DNA of 64,000 nucleotides, from contig CAYXLI010000006.1 in assembly GCA_964464925.1 (NCBI GenBank), positions 124,001 through 188,000 on the forward strand, given 5' to 3'. Shown here one piece after another: positions 9,117 through 18,579 of this stretch. This DNA is from CAYXLI01 sp964464925. Lineage in GTDB: Bacteria > Acidobacteriota > Terriglobia > Bryobacterales > Bryobacteraceae. Below the pieces are notes generated by a model. It was not told where the DNA came from, searched no databases, and saw nothing but the letters and a program-made list of their open reading frames with translations. Numbering within the stretch: position 1 is the stretch's first letter; each line of letters opens with the position of its first letter. Position numbers and translations under genes: made by a program.

Positions 9117-10064
9117 ATGCGAAAGGCCTGGCTTGCCTTGATCCCGCTTGCCGCAGTGGGGGTTGCCATTGCACAGGAAGAGCGCGTGCTCAAGGTGGAT
9201 GTCGATCTGGTGAACCTGCTGTTCACGGTCCGCGAGAAAAAGGGTGGACTGGTCGGCGACCTGACTAAAGACGACTTCACGGTCTTTGAAGATGGCAAAC
9301 AGCAGACTATAAAGATGTTCTCGCGGGAGACAGATATTCCGCTCACGCTAGGGCTTCTGGTGGACGTAAGCCGAAGCCAGGAGAGGCTGATCGAAACCGA
9401 AAAGAACGCCGCAAATCAGTTCTTGAGCAAGGTGCTGCGGCCGAAGGATATGGCGTTTCTGATCAGCTTCGGATCCGATGCGGAATTGCTGCAGGACATG
9501 ACCAACTCGCCCAAGCTGCTGAAGGCAGGCTTGGATGGCCTGAAGCTGAGTTCCGATTTCGGCGGGTTGACTTCAGGCCCGGTGCCGACCGCCCATAAAC
9601 CGAAGGGCACCATCCTCTATGACGCCGTCTATCTGGCAGCGCACGATCAGTTGAGGAACGAAGTTGGACGCAAGGCGGTGGTGCTGATCACGGATGGCAT
9701 GGACCAAGGGAGCCACTATACGCGCGACCAGGCGATCGAAGCGGCGCAACGGGCAAACGTGATCATCTACAGCATTTACTATGTAGACCATGCCGCTTAC
9801 GGCGGGGGATTCGGCTTCGTAAGCGATGGCGAGTTGAAGCGTATGTCGGAAGAGACCGGCGGGCGCGTATTTCACGTGGACCGGAACAATTCATTGCAGC
9901 AGATTTTCGATCAGCTCCAGCAGGAGTTAAGGACGCAATACGTGATCACCTACACGCCGACCAACTCGGTGAAAGATGGAGCGTTCCGCCGGGTTGACGT
10001 GAAGACGAGCCGCAAAGATTTGAAGGTGCAGGCGCGCAAAGGCTACTACGCGAGTGCGAATTAG
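9117..10064 (+). CDS. Secreted VWFA-domain protein of the acidobacterial type
   Basis: A 315-residue exported protein: signal peptide ending at about AIAQ (residue 20), a conserved N-terminal strand region (LKVDVDLVNLLFTVREKKG... DDFTVFEDGKQQ), then a von Willebrand A domain from about residue 80. The metal-ion-dependent adhesion site is visible as DVSRSQ (DxSxS) and later ITDGMDQGS. This belongs to a VWA family expanded in Acidobacteria (TIGR03436-like); partners are unknown. Its TAG stop overlaps the stop of the convergent rmlD gene. Confidence 0.88.
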   Translation: MRKAWLALIPLAAVGVAIAQEERVLKVDVDLVNLLFTVREKKGGLVGDLTKDDFTVFEDGKQQTIKMFSRETDIPLTLGLLVDVSRSQERLIETEKNAANQFLSKVLRPKDMAFLISFGSDAELLQDMTNSPKLLKAGLDGLKLSSDFGGLTSGPVPTAHKPKGTILYDAVYLAAHDQLRNEVGRKAVVLITDGMDQGSHYTRDQAIEAAQRANVIIYSIYYVDHAAYGGGFGFVSDGELKRMSEETGGRVFHVDRNNSLQQIFDQLQQELRTQYVITYTPTNSVKDGAFRRVDVKTSRKDLKVQARKGYYASAN

Positions 10065-10942
10065 GCGCTCTGCTGCACTTGCTCCCGCCCGGCCCGATAC
10101 GCAGCAATCGCTTCGGGCATACCCGGCATGGGCGTGATACCTGCTCGTTCGATCTTGGCGTTTGAGAGCGCTGAAAATTTCGGGCGTTTCGCCGGGGTGC
10201 GGTATTCGCGCTCATCGGTGGGCGTCAGGGAAGGCCGCAGTCCGAACTCTTCGAAGATCAGTTTGGCGAAGTGAAACCACGAGATCGGCGTGCCGCCGCC
10301 GATGTGAAAGACCCCCGTTAGATTCTTTTCGATACACTCTATTGTGCGCTCCGCAAGTGCCGGTGCATAAGCAGGGCTTGCGATATGATCTTCCACTACG
10401 CGAATCGGCTTGCCTGACTCCGCTAGGCGCAGCATGGTCTCCACGAAGTTCCCCCGGTTCGTGCGCAAACCTGCCGGGCCGTAAACTCCGGAAGTGCGGA
10501 GAATGAGTACGTTATCCAGATAGGCCTGCGCATATAGCTCCCCTGCGAGTTTCGAGACTGCATAAGCGCCGGTGGGATGCGTATGGTCTTCTTCGGTGTA
10601 CGGACGTCCTAACGTGCCGTCGAACACATAATCCGTAGAAAAGTGGATTAGGCGTGCATCGATCTGGCGGCAAGCCAGAGCTATGTTCCGAACCGCGAGT
10701 GCGTTGCCATTGTAGGCCGAGGCAGGATCCTTCTCTGCCAAGTCCACCTGATTGTAGGCGGCCGCATTCACCACAATCGCCGGATCGATTTCCGCCAGGG
10801 TGTGCTCTACTTTTCCCGCATCGGTTACATCGACTCCAGCGCGATCAAAACCCGTTACGGTGTACCCACCATTCCGGAAGACACGCATCAACTCGACGCC
10901 GAGTTGGCCGCCGCATCCGAAGACCAAAACTTTTTTGGACAT
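10061..10942 (-). CDS. rfbD: dTDP-4-dehydrorhamnose reductase (RmlD)
   Basis: Reduces dTDP-4-keto-rhamnose to dTDP-L-rhamnose for surface polysaccharides. 293 residues, full length. The Rossmann motif is GCGGQLGVEL (usually GxxGQLG), the TDYVFDG motif is at about 105, and the YxxxK catalytic pair is in YAVSKLAGE. The rest of the rhamnose pathway (rmlA, B, C) is not in this window, so the gene is isolated from its pathway. Confidence 0.92.
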   Translation of the reverse strand: MSKKVLVFGCGGQLGVELMRVFRNGGYTVTGFDRAGVDVTDAGKVEHTLAEIDPAIVVNAAAYNQVDLAEKDPASAYNGNALAVRNIALACRQIDARLIHFSTDYVFDGTLGRPYTEEDHTHPTGAYAVSKLAGELYAQAYLDNVLILRTSGVYGPAGLRTNRGNFVETMLRLAESGKPIRVVEDHIASPAYAPALAERTIECIEKNLTGVFHIGGGTPISWFHFAKLIFEEFGLRPSLTPTDEREYRTPAKRPKFSALSNAKIERAGITPMPGMPEAIAAYRAGREQVQQSA

Positions 10943-10994
10943 TCAACGTGAGGATAGCAAACCAGCGCCTCGCGTCTGTGATAGATTTGCGCGC

Positions 10995-11864
10995 ATGAGA
11001 TTCGGTTTGGTTCTGTTCTGCCTTGTTGCCGCGCACGGGCAAGTCTTTCACCTCAGTAAAGAGGAAATGATCAAATACACCGCAAAGAATCCGTATGAAC
11101 GATTTGAGGATGGGCGGCCGAAGGTGCCCGATTCCGTGCTGGAGCGTATGCGCGGACTCTCGATCGAAGAGATCTGGGCAGTACTTCCAGGAAAGGGTTA
11201 CACCAATCAGTTCGACGGAAATTGGCGGCTGCTGCATCCGGAGAAGAAGCTGATTGGCCGTGCGGTTACTGCCCAGTTCATGCCAACACGGCCGGACGTG
11301 AACGACGTCATCACCAGAGAAGGCCGGGCCAAAGGGCACAACGGTGGCCAGAACCAGTGGGTGATCGATCAATTGCAGAAAGGCGACGTGATCGTGGTGG
11401 ATCTTTTCGGAAAAATCGAAGGCGGCACGTTTGTTGGAGACAACTTGGCGACTTATATTTACGCGGCAACAGGCACCGGCATGGTGGTGGATGGAGCGAT
11501 TCGCGATCTCGAAGGAATACACCCGATCGACATGGCAGCTTATTTCCGCGGTGTACATCCTTCTGCGATCAACAGCGTGATGCTGACAGGCGTAAATGTG
11601 CCAATCCGGATTGGAGGCGCGACGGTTCTACCGGGTGACGTAGTGTTCGGCGATATGGGCGGCGTCTATTTCGTTCCACCGGAGCACGTTGAGGAGATCT
11701 TGAAAAAAGCCGACGTGACGCACGTGCATGATGAGTGGACCAAGAACAAGTTCCTCACAGAATCGGGCAAGTGGAAGTCGAGCGATCTATACTCCAGTCC
11801 TCGCGATCCGAAGGTGAAAGCAGAGTACGAAGAGTATCTGAAGAAAAAGTTGGGCACAAAGTAA
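10995..11864 (+). CDS. Exported RraA-like protein (dimethylmenaquinone methyltransferase family)
   Basis: A 289-residue protein; the ATG at 10995 gives a clean signal peptide (MRFGLVLFCLVAAHGQ), whereas upstream in-frame starts do not. The RraA fold is at about residues 85-235 with GDNLATYIYAATG and VVDGAIRDLEG, the strands that form the aldolase/RNase E-regulator active site. Members of this superfamily act as HMG/CHA aldolases or as RNase E inhibitors; the name 'methyltransferase' is a historic misannotation. Export points to a catabolic aldolase or hydrolase rather than an RNase regulator (inference). Confidence 0.78.
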   Translation: MRFGLVLFCLVAAHGQVFHLSKEEMIKYTAKNPYERFEDGRPKVPDSVLERMRGLSIEEIWAVLPGKGYTNQFDGNWRLLHPEKKLIGRAVTAQFMPTRPDVNDVITREGRAKGHNGGQNQWVIDQLQKGDVIVVDLFGKIEGGTFVGDNLATYIYAATGTGMVVDGAIRDLEGIHPIDMAAYFRGVHPSAINSVMLTGVNVPIRIGGATVLPGDVVFGDMGGVYFVPPEHVEEILKKADVTHVHDEWTKNKFLTESGKWKSSDLYSSPRDPKVKAEYEEYLKKKLGTK

Positions 11865-11894
11865 AAACGAGGGGCGCGGTCGGCAAACCGCGCC
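11863..11894 (-). terminator. Intrinsic terminator of the frameshifted TonB receptor gene
   Basis: On the minus strand an 8-bp stem (GGCGCGGT / ACCGCGCC, 6-nt loop) is followed within a few bases by TTTTT. The plus strand has only a short T-run (ACGTTT), so a weaker effect on the convergent RraA-like gene is possible. Confidence 0.65.
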
Positions 11895-11898
11895 ACGT

Positions 11899-14597
11899 TT
11901 ACCAGATCAGTCGCATGGCGAATTGGAACTGCCGGGCCGGATCCGAGTTCGCCAAGCCAGCAATGGGGCGGAGGAACGTGGAGAGCGGATAGGCCCCATT
12001 CCCGTAGATCGCATTCACCTTAATTGCATTCAGGCGATTGCCAACGTTGAACACCTCGCCACGGCACTCAAGGGCGACGCGTTCGGTGATGCGAACACGC
12101 TTGGATAACGACAGGTCCACATTCGCCTGAGAAGATCCCCGGAAGGAATTGCGGCCGAAGCCGGCTGGGCGGTCCGACTGGATGCCGTCCCCGTTGTTGT
12201 CAGCACCGGTGAGGGGATTCACCGGAAGTCCCGAACCGAACGTGGCTACGCCGGCGAACTGTACATCGTAAGGCAGGAAGAGAACCCCATGACCGACGAA
12301 ACGGTGCCGCTGGTAGAAATCGCTAGGTCCGCGCTCGGCGGAACCTGTGTTGCCCCAGTCGTTTGGAATGCCGGTGTCAGGTTCACCGAAGAACATTGAG
12401 TAGTTGGCGGACGACAAGTACACGTAGTGGGCTTCCACCTGGTAGTGACGAGCGAAGCGGCGTGAGAGGCCGAGGTCGGCGGCGTCGTACAGAGAGGAAC
12501 CGCTGTTCTCGATGATTGCCATGGTGCGAAACTCAGAAACTGCACGGGTAGCATCGGCCTGTGCGGCAGTGCGCATCTGCCCAGGCGCGGTACGCGGAAA
12601 CGGTGCGGGCGCATTGGCATCGCGAACACGCATCTGTTTCATCGTGTGGGCATGGATGCCGTCCAGGGTGAGCAGCCAGCCGCCGAAGAGTTTCTGTTGG
12701 ATTCCAAGAGAGAACTGCATACTATACGGATTCAGGATCCGGCTAGGAGGCAGGTAGATATCGCGACGGGCCGCGGCCGCTCGCGCCGGGGGATCGCTCA
12801 AGGAGTTCGGGAACTGAGGAAAGCCAGGATCGCCGGGAAACAGCGTGTAGGATGCCGTGGGCGAATTCAGGCCCTGTGTATAGAAACGCCGCGTGATGTA
12901 CAGATAGTACTGGTCATAGAACAAGCCGGCACCCGCGCGGATGACCGTACTTCCCTTCCCTGTTGGGTCATAGGCGACCCCGATACGGGGGGCGAAATTG
13001 TTCCGGTCCGAGGTAATGGATTGGAGTTCGTGTCTGAGGCCGATGTTGGCGGTGAGCTTTGGAGTCCAGTGGATATCGTCCTGGAGGAATGCCGTCGCGA
13101 TGGTCTGGCCGTAGCGGAGTTGCGCCGCGCCGAAGGTCTGAGTGTACTGCTGGATCTTCGGCCCGGCAAACCGGTACTCGCCAAAGGGCGTGAAACTGTA
13201 ATCGCGCGCCAGGACGCGAATGTAATCTCCGCCCCCGTGGAAGGAGTGGCGGCGGCTATTCCAGTTGTAAACGTCGCCGACCTGAGCCGTTTCGGTGCGC
13301 ACTATCGAGTTTGCCGAACCGCCCTCTGTGCTAAAGTTCGGCTTCACGATTGAGATCTGCGGGTAGAGCGCGCGCGTGTTGGATGGGATCGTATTCGCGT
13401 AGCTGATGCGGAACTGATTGACGGCAGTTCCGAAAACAGAGTTCAGGGCGGCTTGGGATCCGACGCTTTGGGTGATGCTGAGTTGAGCGGCGTTCGGCTG
13501 GACGAACCCACCTACACGGTCATTCGGGTTATCGTTGTCTCCGCGATTTGCGTTCAGCCGGAAGGTGAGGCTATGATGCGCCCACAAACGGTGGTCAAGG
13601 CGAGCAAGCGCGTACCACTCGTGTAAAGTGCCTAGATAAGAAGTGGGCTGAGGCGGCTTTGTTGTAGGTCCTCAAAATTGGCGAAAAACTGAGTCCGATT
13701 CCGGACGACCGGGCCGCCGGCCGAGGTTCCAGCCTGGAGGCGCTCGTTCGGAAGGCGCCGGTCGGAGACGGGCGGGGCTGCCTGGATGCCGCTGGGACGG
13801 AGGAAGCCGAACGCCTCGCCATGAAATTCATCTGTTCCTGATCTAGTAACGATGGCCAGGATGCCTGCCGAGGAGTTGCCGTACTCCGCAGAGTACTGAT
13901 TCGTGAGGATTTTCAGCTCCTGTATGGCTGAGACCGAGACCGTTTGCTGCGCTGCGTTGGCGAATACCGAATCGTAGTTGCTAGCCCCGTCGAGCGCGTG
14001 AAAGGTATGCCGGAAGGAGTTGCCATTAAAGGACAAACGGGACGCAGCGTTGCCATCAGAACCCTGTCCCTGTGTATTCCGGACGTGAGGATCAAGCATC
14101 GCGAACCGGGTTGCGCTGCGGCCATTCGACGGCAGGCTGGCGAGCCGCTCAGCGTCTACGGTCTGGCTGATTTCTGGAGAATCGGTTCGTACAGGTGGGA
14201 TCTCCGCCTCAACTGTAACGGCCTCGGACTGGGGAATCACTTCCAAATATAACCGGATCCCTACGGCGCCAGCGATATCCACCGCGAAGCTCTGATAAAC
14301 CATACGCTGAAAACCCGTGGCAGCCACCACCAACCGGTAATCCGCGGCAGGAGCAAGGCCTGAAAACACGTAATGGCCCTGTACGTCCGTGGTCGCCTCC
14401 TGGTGTGAACTCTCTGATTCCAGAACTAGTTGGGCTCCCGGGACGGGCACATCGGAATTCTTCACCGAAACCGTTCCCTGAACGTTGGCTGCAACGGCCA
14501 AACCTGTGGCGAGTGTTACAACATACAGCAAAGGCGTGATTTGTTTGAGCAGAGTTCGAAGGGAGGAACCGGAAACGCCGGTCACAGTTGCAATCAT
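11899..14597 (-). pseudogene. TonB-dependent receptor, Oar-like, split by a frameshift
   Basis: One receptor gene in two frames. The first part (14597 to about 13632) has a signal peptide, a carboxypeptidase-regulatory domain (about 38-120), a plug (SRSGTDEFHG) and runs to NFEDLQQSR before hitting TAG at 13634-13632. The second part continues in another frame from about 13655 (QPTSYLGTLHEWYALARLDHR) through the beta-barrel to RLIW at 11899, whose terminal aromatic residue is typical of barrel assembly. The shift lies around 13640-13665 and looks like a single-base loss. Everything else is intact, so either a recent mutation or a sequencing error is likely. Confidence 0.85.
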
Positions 14598-14791
14598 GAT
14601 GCAAGTCTAAAGCAATATGGCCTCCATCCCAGCATTTCTCATTTAATCAGATGCAAATGGATTTCAACTCATACATATCAGACCTGAATGGTCGTATATC
14701 ACTCAATCTGGATATCCGGCTGCGCCAAACCGCGCAAAAGGAGGGTCGAGCGGGGAATTGTGACGTGTTAACCCTAGGCCGTGTCACCTTG

Positions 14792-14811
14792 ACCCATCGT
14801 GGCGAATGGGT
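14792..14811. repeat. Short inverted repeat upstream of mltD
   Basis: ACCCAT and ATGGGT flank 8 nt in the gap before the MltD gene, about 50 nt upstream of its start. It may be an operator or just chance; nothing else stands out in this 260-nt gap. Confidence 0.25.
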
Positions 14812-14858
14812 TAAAGTGCAAGTTTAGGTGTAGTTAAAAACCCAATGTAAGGGCAAGA

Positions 14859-16547
14859 ATGACCAGACAAACCTTTCCGCCGATACTGCTGTTCTGTGCC
14901 TTCATTGTCCTCCTCTCCAGTTGCACCACCGCTAGCAAACCTCAGAAGTTCGCAATGTCGTTCCTCCCTCCGGCGCCTAAAACCGCAGTGGTGACCCACT
15001 TTACGGATACGCCGATCGTGGAGCACAGCAAGTTCCTGGCTGAAACCCCCACCTTTATCTATCCGAACATACAAGTCCCAAACAAGCCGACTGCCACGGA
15101 CGCCAGGATTGCGCGAGCGAACGAGCGGTATGAGAGCGGCCGTAGGCTGTACCAGGCCGGCAACATGGAAGGAGCAAGGAAAGAATTCGACCGTGCAGTT
15201 GAAATTCTGCTCAATGCGCCTGAGGATTTGAGTGATCGCGTCAAGGTAGAAAAAAGACTGGAAGAGCTGGTTTCGACGATACACCGGATCGACGTGAATA
15301 GCCTGGGAGCCGGAGACCTGGGCGGGCAACCGGGTTACGACAAGGCTCCGCTGGAAGACATTCTGGAGATGACGTTTCCGATCGACCCTAATCTGAAGCC
15401 GCGCGTAAAGGAACAGGTGCTGGCGACTACTTCGGCTCTCCCTCTGGAAGTTAATGATGCGGTCCTCAGCTACATCCATTTCTTTTCGAGCGAGCGCGGC
15501 CGGCGGACGCTGATGGCCGGCCTGAAGCGCTCCGGCCGGTATCGCCCGATGATTTCGCGGATTCTGAAGGAAGAAGGCGTTCCCCAGGAGCTGATTTATC
15601 TGGCGCAGGCCGAATCCGGCTTCTTCCCCCGAGCCGTTTCCAACATGGCTGCGACGGGGATGTGGCAGTTTGTGAAATTCCGCGGGCAGGAATACGGCCT
15701 GCTGCAAACGGCGTACACGGACGATCGGCTGGACCCTGAGAAAGCAACGCGGTCCGCCGCCAGGCATTTAAAGGATCTATATAACGAGTTCGGTGACTGG
15801 TACCTGGCTATCGCAGCGTATAACTGCGGACCGGGCAATGTAGAGAAAGCGGTGCAGCGCACGGGCTATGCGGACTTCTGGCAGCTTCGCGACCGCAACG
15901 TACTTCCCCGCGAAACCACAAACTATGTCCCGATCATTCTGGCCATCACCATCATGGCGAAGAACCCGAAGTACTATGAGCTGGAAGGTCTGGAGATGGA
16001 CCCGGCGCTCGAGTACGAGACAGTCAAGCTGACCTCTCCTACGCACCTGACACTGATCTCGGACCTGGCAGACCGGTCTGTAACCGATCTGCGCGAGCTG
16101 AACCCCTCCCTGCTCGGGAATCTGGCTCCAGCCGGGTACGAGTTGCGTTTGCCTAAGGGCGTGAGGGAGACACTGATCGCCGGGCTTGAGACCGTGCCGG
16201 AGAACCGGCGGGCATCCTGGCGGATTCATCGCGTGACTCAGGGCGATACCATCGCCTCCATTGCCAAGCGGTACAACACCCCGGCAAACTCGATTCTGGC
16301 AGCAAATAACCATGCAGCGGATCCGGAAGTGGGCAACCTGCTGGTAATCCCGACATCGCTGCAAGAGACGAAACCGCATGCCGCTACGTCGAAGCACGCA
16401 GCCGGAAGGAAGCCTGTCTCTGGTAGCCATGGACGGTCATCGGCTACTGTTGTGCGGAACGGGAAGACGCGTAAGGCGAGCAGTTCTTCTTCGGCCAAGA
16501 ACGGTCCGCGCCGATCGGTTACGCTGCAGCGCGCCAGCTTGCGCTAA
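14859..16547 (+). CDS. mltD: Membrane-bound lytic murein transglycosylase D (lipoprotein, SLT + LysM)
   Basis: Cleaves peptidoglycan glycan strands, making 1,6-anhydro ends. 562 residues. The signal peptide ends in a lipobox (LLSSC, Cys22), placing it at a membrane facing the periplasm. The SLT domain spans about residues 225-340; the catalytic Glu is E252 in LAQAESGF, followed by SNMAATGMWQF and the AAYNCGPGNVEKA motif. One LysM domain is at about residues 450-494 (HRVTQGDTIASIAKRYNT); a second, weaker LysM-like stretch precedes it at about 390-430. The C-terminal 60 residues are basic and Ser/Lys-rich. Confidence 0.93.
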   Translation: MTRQTFPPILLFCAFIVLLSSCTTASKPQKFAMSFLPPAPKTAVVTHFTDTPIVEHSKFLAETPTFIYPNIQVPNKPTATDARIARANERYESGRRLYQAGNMEGARKEFDRAVEILLNAPEDLSDRVKVEKRLEELVSTIHRIDVNSLGAGDLGGQPGYDKAPLEDILEMTFPIDPNLKPRVKEQVLATTSALPLEVNDAVLSYIHFFSSERGRRTLMAGLKRSGRYRPMISRILKEEGVPQELIYLAQAESGFFPRAVSNMAATGMWQFVKFRGQEYGLLQTAYTDDRLDPEKATRSAARHLKDLYNEFGDWYLAIAAYNCGPGNVEKAVQRTGYADFWQLRDRNVLPRETTNYVPIILAITIMAKNPKYYELEGLEMDPALEYETVKLTSPTHLTLISDLADRSVTDLRELNPSLLGNLAPAGYELRLPKGVRETLIAGLETVPENRRASWRIHRVTQGDTIASIAKRYNTPANSILAANNHAADPEVGNLLVIPTSLQETKPHAATSKHAAGRKPVSGSHGRSSATVVRNGKTRKASSSSSAKNGPRRSVTLQRASLR

Positions 16548-16628
16548 AACATCCTGATTGAAATTTGTCGCGGGCGCATTCTGGTGCGCTCCCTGTTGTT
16601 CGAAGGGCAAGAAACTCGTGCAGGGCTA

Positions 16629-16656
16629 TTGCCTTCACGCGAAAACGCGTTATTCT
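16629..16656 (+). promoter_or_regulatory. Promoter of the histone-H1-like gene with a palindrome in the spacer
   Basis: TTGCCT and TATTCT are separated by 16 nt. The spacer contains the perfect palindrome ACGCGAAAACGCGT (16637-16650), a possible operator placed where a repressor would block polymerase. Transcription would start near 16663, before the AGGAGG at 16677. Confidence 0.45.
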
Positions 16657-16690
16657 AAGTCTGAAATACGTGCCACAGGAGGCTCACTGC

Positions 16691-17359
16691 ATGCCGCTAG
16701 GCCGCTGGTTAGCGCCGGACGACGAGGACGAGATGGATGATTTCGAGTACGACGACGAGCATGTTGACGTCGAATCGGAGATAGGCGAGTACCGTTCGGA
16801 AGATGAGGATGAGGATCTGGACGACGTCGCTATTACCAACGAGGGCTCAGAGGAAGAACCCGTCAAGAACAATATCGAGGAAAAGGAACCGCCGGTGACG
16901 GAGACTCCTAAGCCGCCAGCTACGCCGGCAACAGGAGAACTCGCGGGCGAAACCAAGGAAGAGGCTCCGGCTAAGAAGGTGGCAAAGCCTATTCCCCTGC
17001 GCAAGAAGAAGCCTGCCGGGAAAGCTCCGGTGAAGGCGGCCAAGACAGGCGGCGCGGGTTCCGCCAAGAAGGCAGCACCGAAGAAGGCAACACCGAAGAA
17101 GTCCGCTCCGAAGAAAGCGGCACCGAAAAAGTCTGCAGTAAAGAAGACGGCAGTCAAAAAGGGAGGACCAAAGAACTTGGCAACGAAGAAAGCCCCCGGC
17201 AAGAAGGCAGCTCCTAAGAAAGCCGCGCCGAAGAAGGCAGCGCCCAAGAAGGCGATGAAGAAGGCCGCACCGAAGAAGGCGTCGGTGAAGAAGATGCCTT
17301 CGAAGAAGGCCGCACCTAAGAAGGCCACAAAGAAGGCCGCTGCAAAGAAGAAGCGGTAG
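16691..17359 (+). CDS. Histone H1-like lysine-rich protein with acidic head
   Basis: A 222-residue protein in two opposite halves. Residues 10-70 are very acidic (Asp/Glu-rich) with no fold I recognise. From about residue 95 to the end the chain consists of near-tandem AAPKK, SAPKK, ATPKK and AxKK units, ending AAAKKKR. Such tails bind DNA like eukaryotic H1 and chlamydial Hc1/Hc2. The ATG at 16691 follows AGGAGG at 16677-16682 with ideal spacing. I infer a nucleoid-compacting protein whose acidic head may mask its own tail or bind a partner. A terminator follows directly. Confidence 0.8.
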   Translation: MPLGRWLAPDDEDEMDDFEYDDEHVDVESEIGEYRSEDEDEDLDDVAITNEGSEEEPVKNNIEEKEPPVTETPKPPATPATGELAGETKEEAPAKKVAKPIPLRKKKPAGKAPVKAAKTGGAGSAKKAAPKKATPKKSAPKKAAPKKSAVKKTAVKKGGPKNLATKKAPGKKAAPKKAAPKKAAPKKAMKKAAPKKASVKKMPSKKAAPKKATKKAAAKKKR

Positions 17360-17380
17360 GCAGGGAAATTCGGTAGTAGT

Positions 17381-17414
17381 GAAACGGGCGGTCGTCAGGC
17401 CGCCCGTTTCTTTT
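17381..17414 (+). terminator. Intrinsic terminator after the histone-like gene
   Basis: A perfect 11-bp stem (GAAACGGGCGG / CCGCCCGTTTC) with an 8-nt loop, followed by TTTT. It lies between two convergent genes. Confidence 0.8.
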
Positions 17415-17419
17415 GAAGA

Positions 17420-17641
17420 TTACTTCTTGCCTACTACGTCGCGGCAGCGTTCGTATAAGCCGATCAACGCGTCAGCGTACTCTTCGGGAGTGCGGCCCGC
17501 TTTGCTGCCGTAGCCAGCCCCTGAAGCGCCCTTGCCGTACCCGGTGGTGACCGCAATGAACTTCATCAATTCCAGCGCGACCTCATCTTTCGTGTTCTGC
17601 GCCTGTTCTTTCTTGTCCTTGTCCTTGTTGTCTTCAGCCAT
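17420..17641 (-). CDS. Small charged protein, unknown function
   Basis: A 73-residue cytosolic protein. The first 20 residues are highly charged (MAEDNKDKDKKEQAQNTKDE). A helix follows (VALELMKFIAVTTGYG), then a Gly-rich turn and PEEYADALIGLYERCRDVV. The ATG at 17641 is preferred over a TTG three codons upstream because GGAGG lies 12 nt before it, while the TTG would be only 3 nt from the SD. The gene is divergent from the HipA-like kinase gene, about 47 nt apart. Confidence 0.7.
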   Translation of the reverse strand: MAEDNKDKDKKEQAQNTKDEVALELMKFIAVTTGYGKGASGAGYGSKAGRTPEEYADALIGLYERCRDVVGKK

Positions 17642-17688
17642 GAAGTGCAAAATCCTCCGTTAGAATAAAACTCTAGGTTACTCTACTG

Positions 17689-18522
17689 ATGCCCGTACGT
17701 GCCCGTACGCTGGTTCGAAAGATGCGCGGCGGCGCACAAGCACACCTGATGGAGGCCGACGACGGCAACTTCTGGGTCGTGAAGTTTCGCAATAATCCAC
17801 AGCACAGGCGCATTCTGGTAAATGAGCTTCTGGCATCCGCGTTCCTCAAATATCTGCAGATCGCGGCTCCGGACACGACGCTGGTTCACTTGCCTGAAGA
17901 CTTCCTGCAGGCCAACCCGGAGATTTGCATAAAGCTCGGTGCGCGGCGCGAGGCGGTGGAATCAGGGTGGCATTTCGGTTCGAAGTACCCTGGCGATCCC
18001 GCCAGGACAGCGGTATATGATTTTCTGCCCGACGCGCTTTTCAACCAGGTGGAGAATATACGGCAGTTCGCCGGAATGCTCGTTGTCGATAAATGGCTTT
18101 CTAATGCGGATGCGCGGCAGAGCATCTTCGTCCGTGCACGCATCAAAGACTATGTTCCGGCGGCAGGGGGCCAGCGCGCCCATGTGGGATTCATCGCACT
18201 CATGATGGACCATGGATTCTGCTTTGACGGGCCACACTGGCGATATACCGAGTCACCGATTCAAGGAATCTATTTCCGCCCGTCCGTATATTCATCGATT
18301 CGGGGCTTGGACGATTTCCAGCCCTGGCTGGATCGCGTGACGCACTTCCCGGAGCAGGTGATCGACGACGCAGTCAAGCGGATTCCCCCCGAGTGGCTGG
18401 ACGGAGATGAGCAGGATCTGGAGAACCTGTTGGCGCGACTGATGGCACGAAGGCGGCGCGTGCGGGATCTACTAGAGGACTGTAAACGGGGCAGGACGAA
18501 TCCCTTTCCGAACTGGCGCTGA
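17689..18522 (+). CDS. HipA-like kinase domain protein
   Basis: A 277-residue protein related to the HipA_2 family, Ser/Thr-kinase-like. Visible elements are an N-terminal strand pair with FWVVKFRNN (ATP-binding Lys), a helical region with RILVNELLASAFLKYL, the catalytic-loop-like DKWLSNADARQ at about residue 142, and a metal-binding-like MMDHGF at about residue 175. Classical HipA toxins are about 430 residues and paired with a HipB antitoxin; here no HipB-type DNA-binding protein is adjacent. It is therefore an orphan kinase, probably regulatory. A divergent 73-residue protein is the only nearby candidate partner. Confidence 0.75.
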   Translation: MPVRARTLVRKMRGGAQAHLMEADDGNFWVVKFRNNPQHRRILVNELLASAFLKYLQIAAPDTTLVHLPEDFLQANPEICIKLGARREAVESGWHFGSKYPGDPARTAVYDFLPDALFNQVENIRQFAGMLVVDKWLSNADARQSIFVRARIKDYVPAAGGQRAHVGFIALMMDHGFCFDGPHWRYTESPIQGIYFRPSVYSSIRGLDDFQPWLDRVTHFPEQVIDDAVKRIPPEWLDGDEQDLENLLARLMARRRRVRDLLEDCKRGRTNPFPNWR

Positions 18523-18579
18523 AGTTTGACGGGGACAAGGCGAGGCTGAGGGAACGTTCGCTAGAATTGAGACAGAGCT

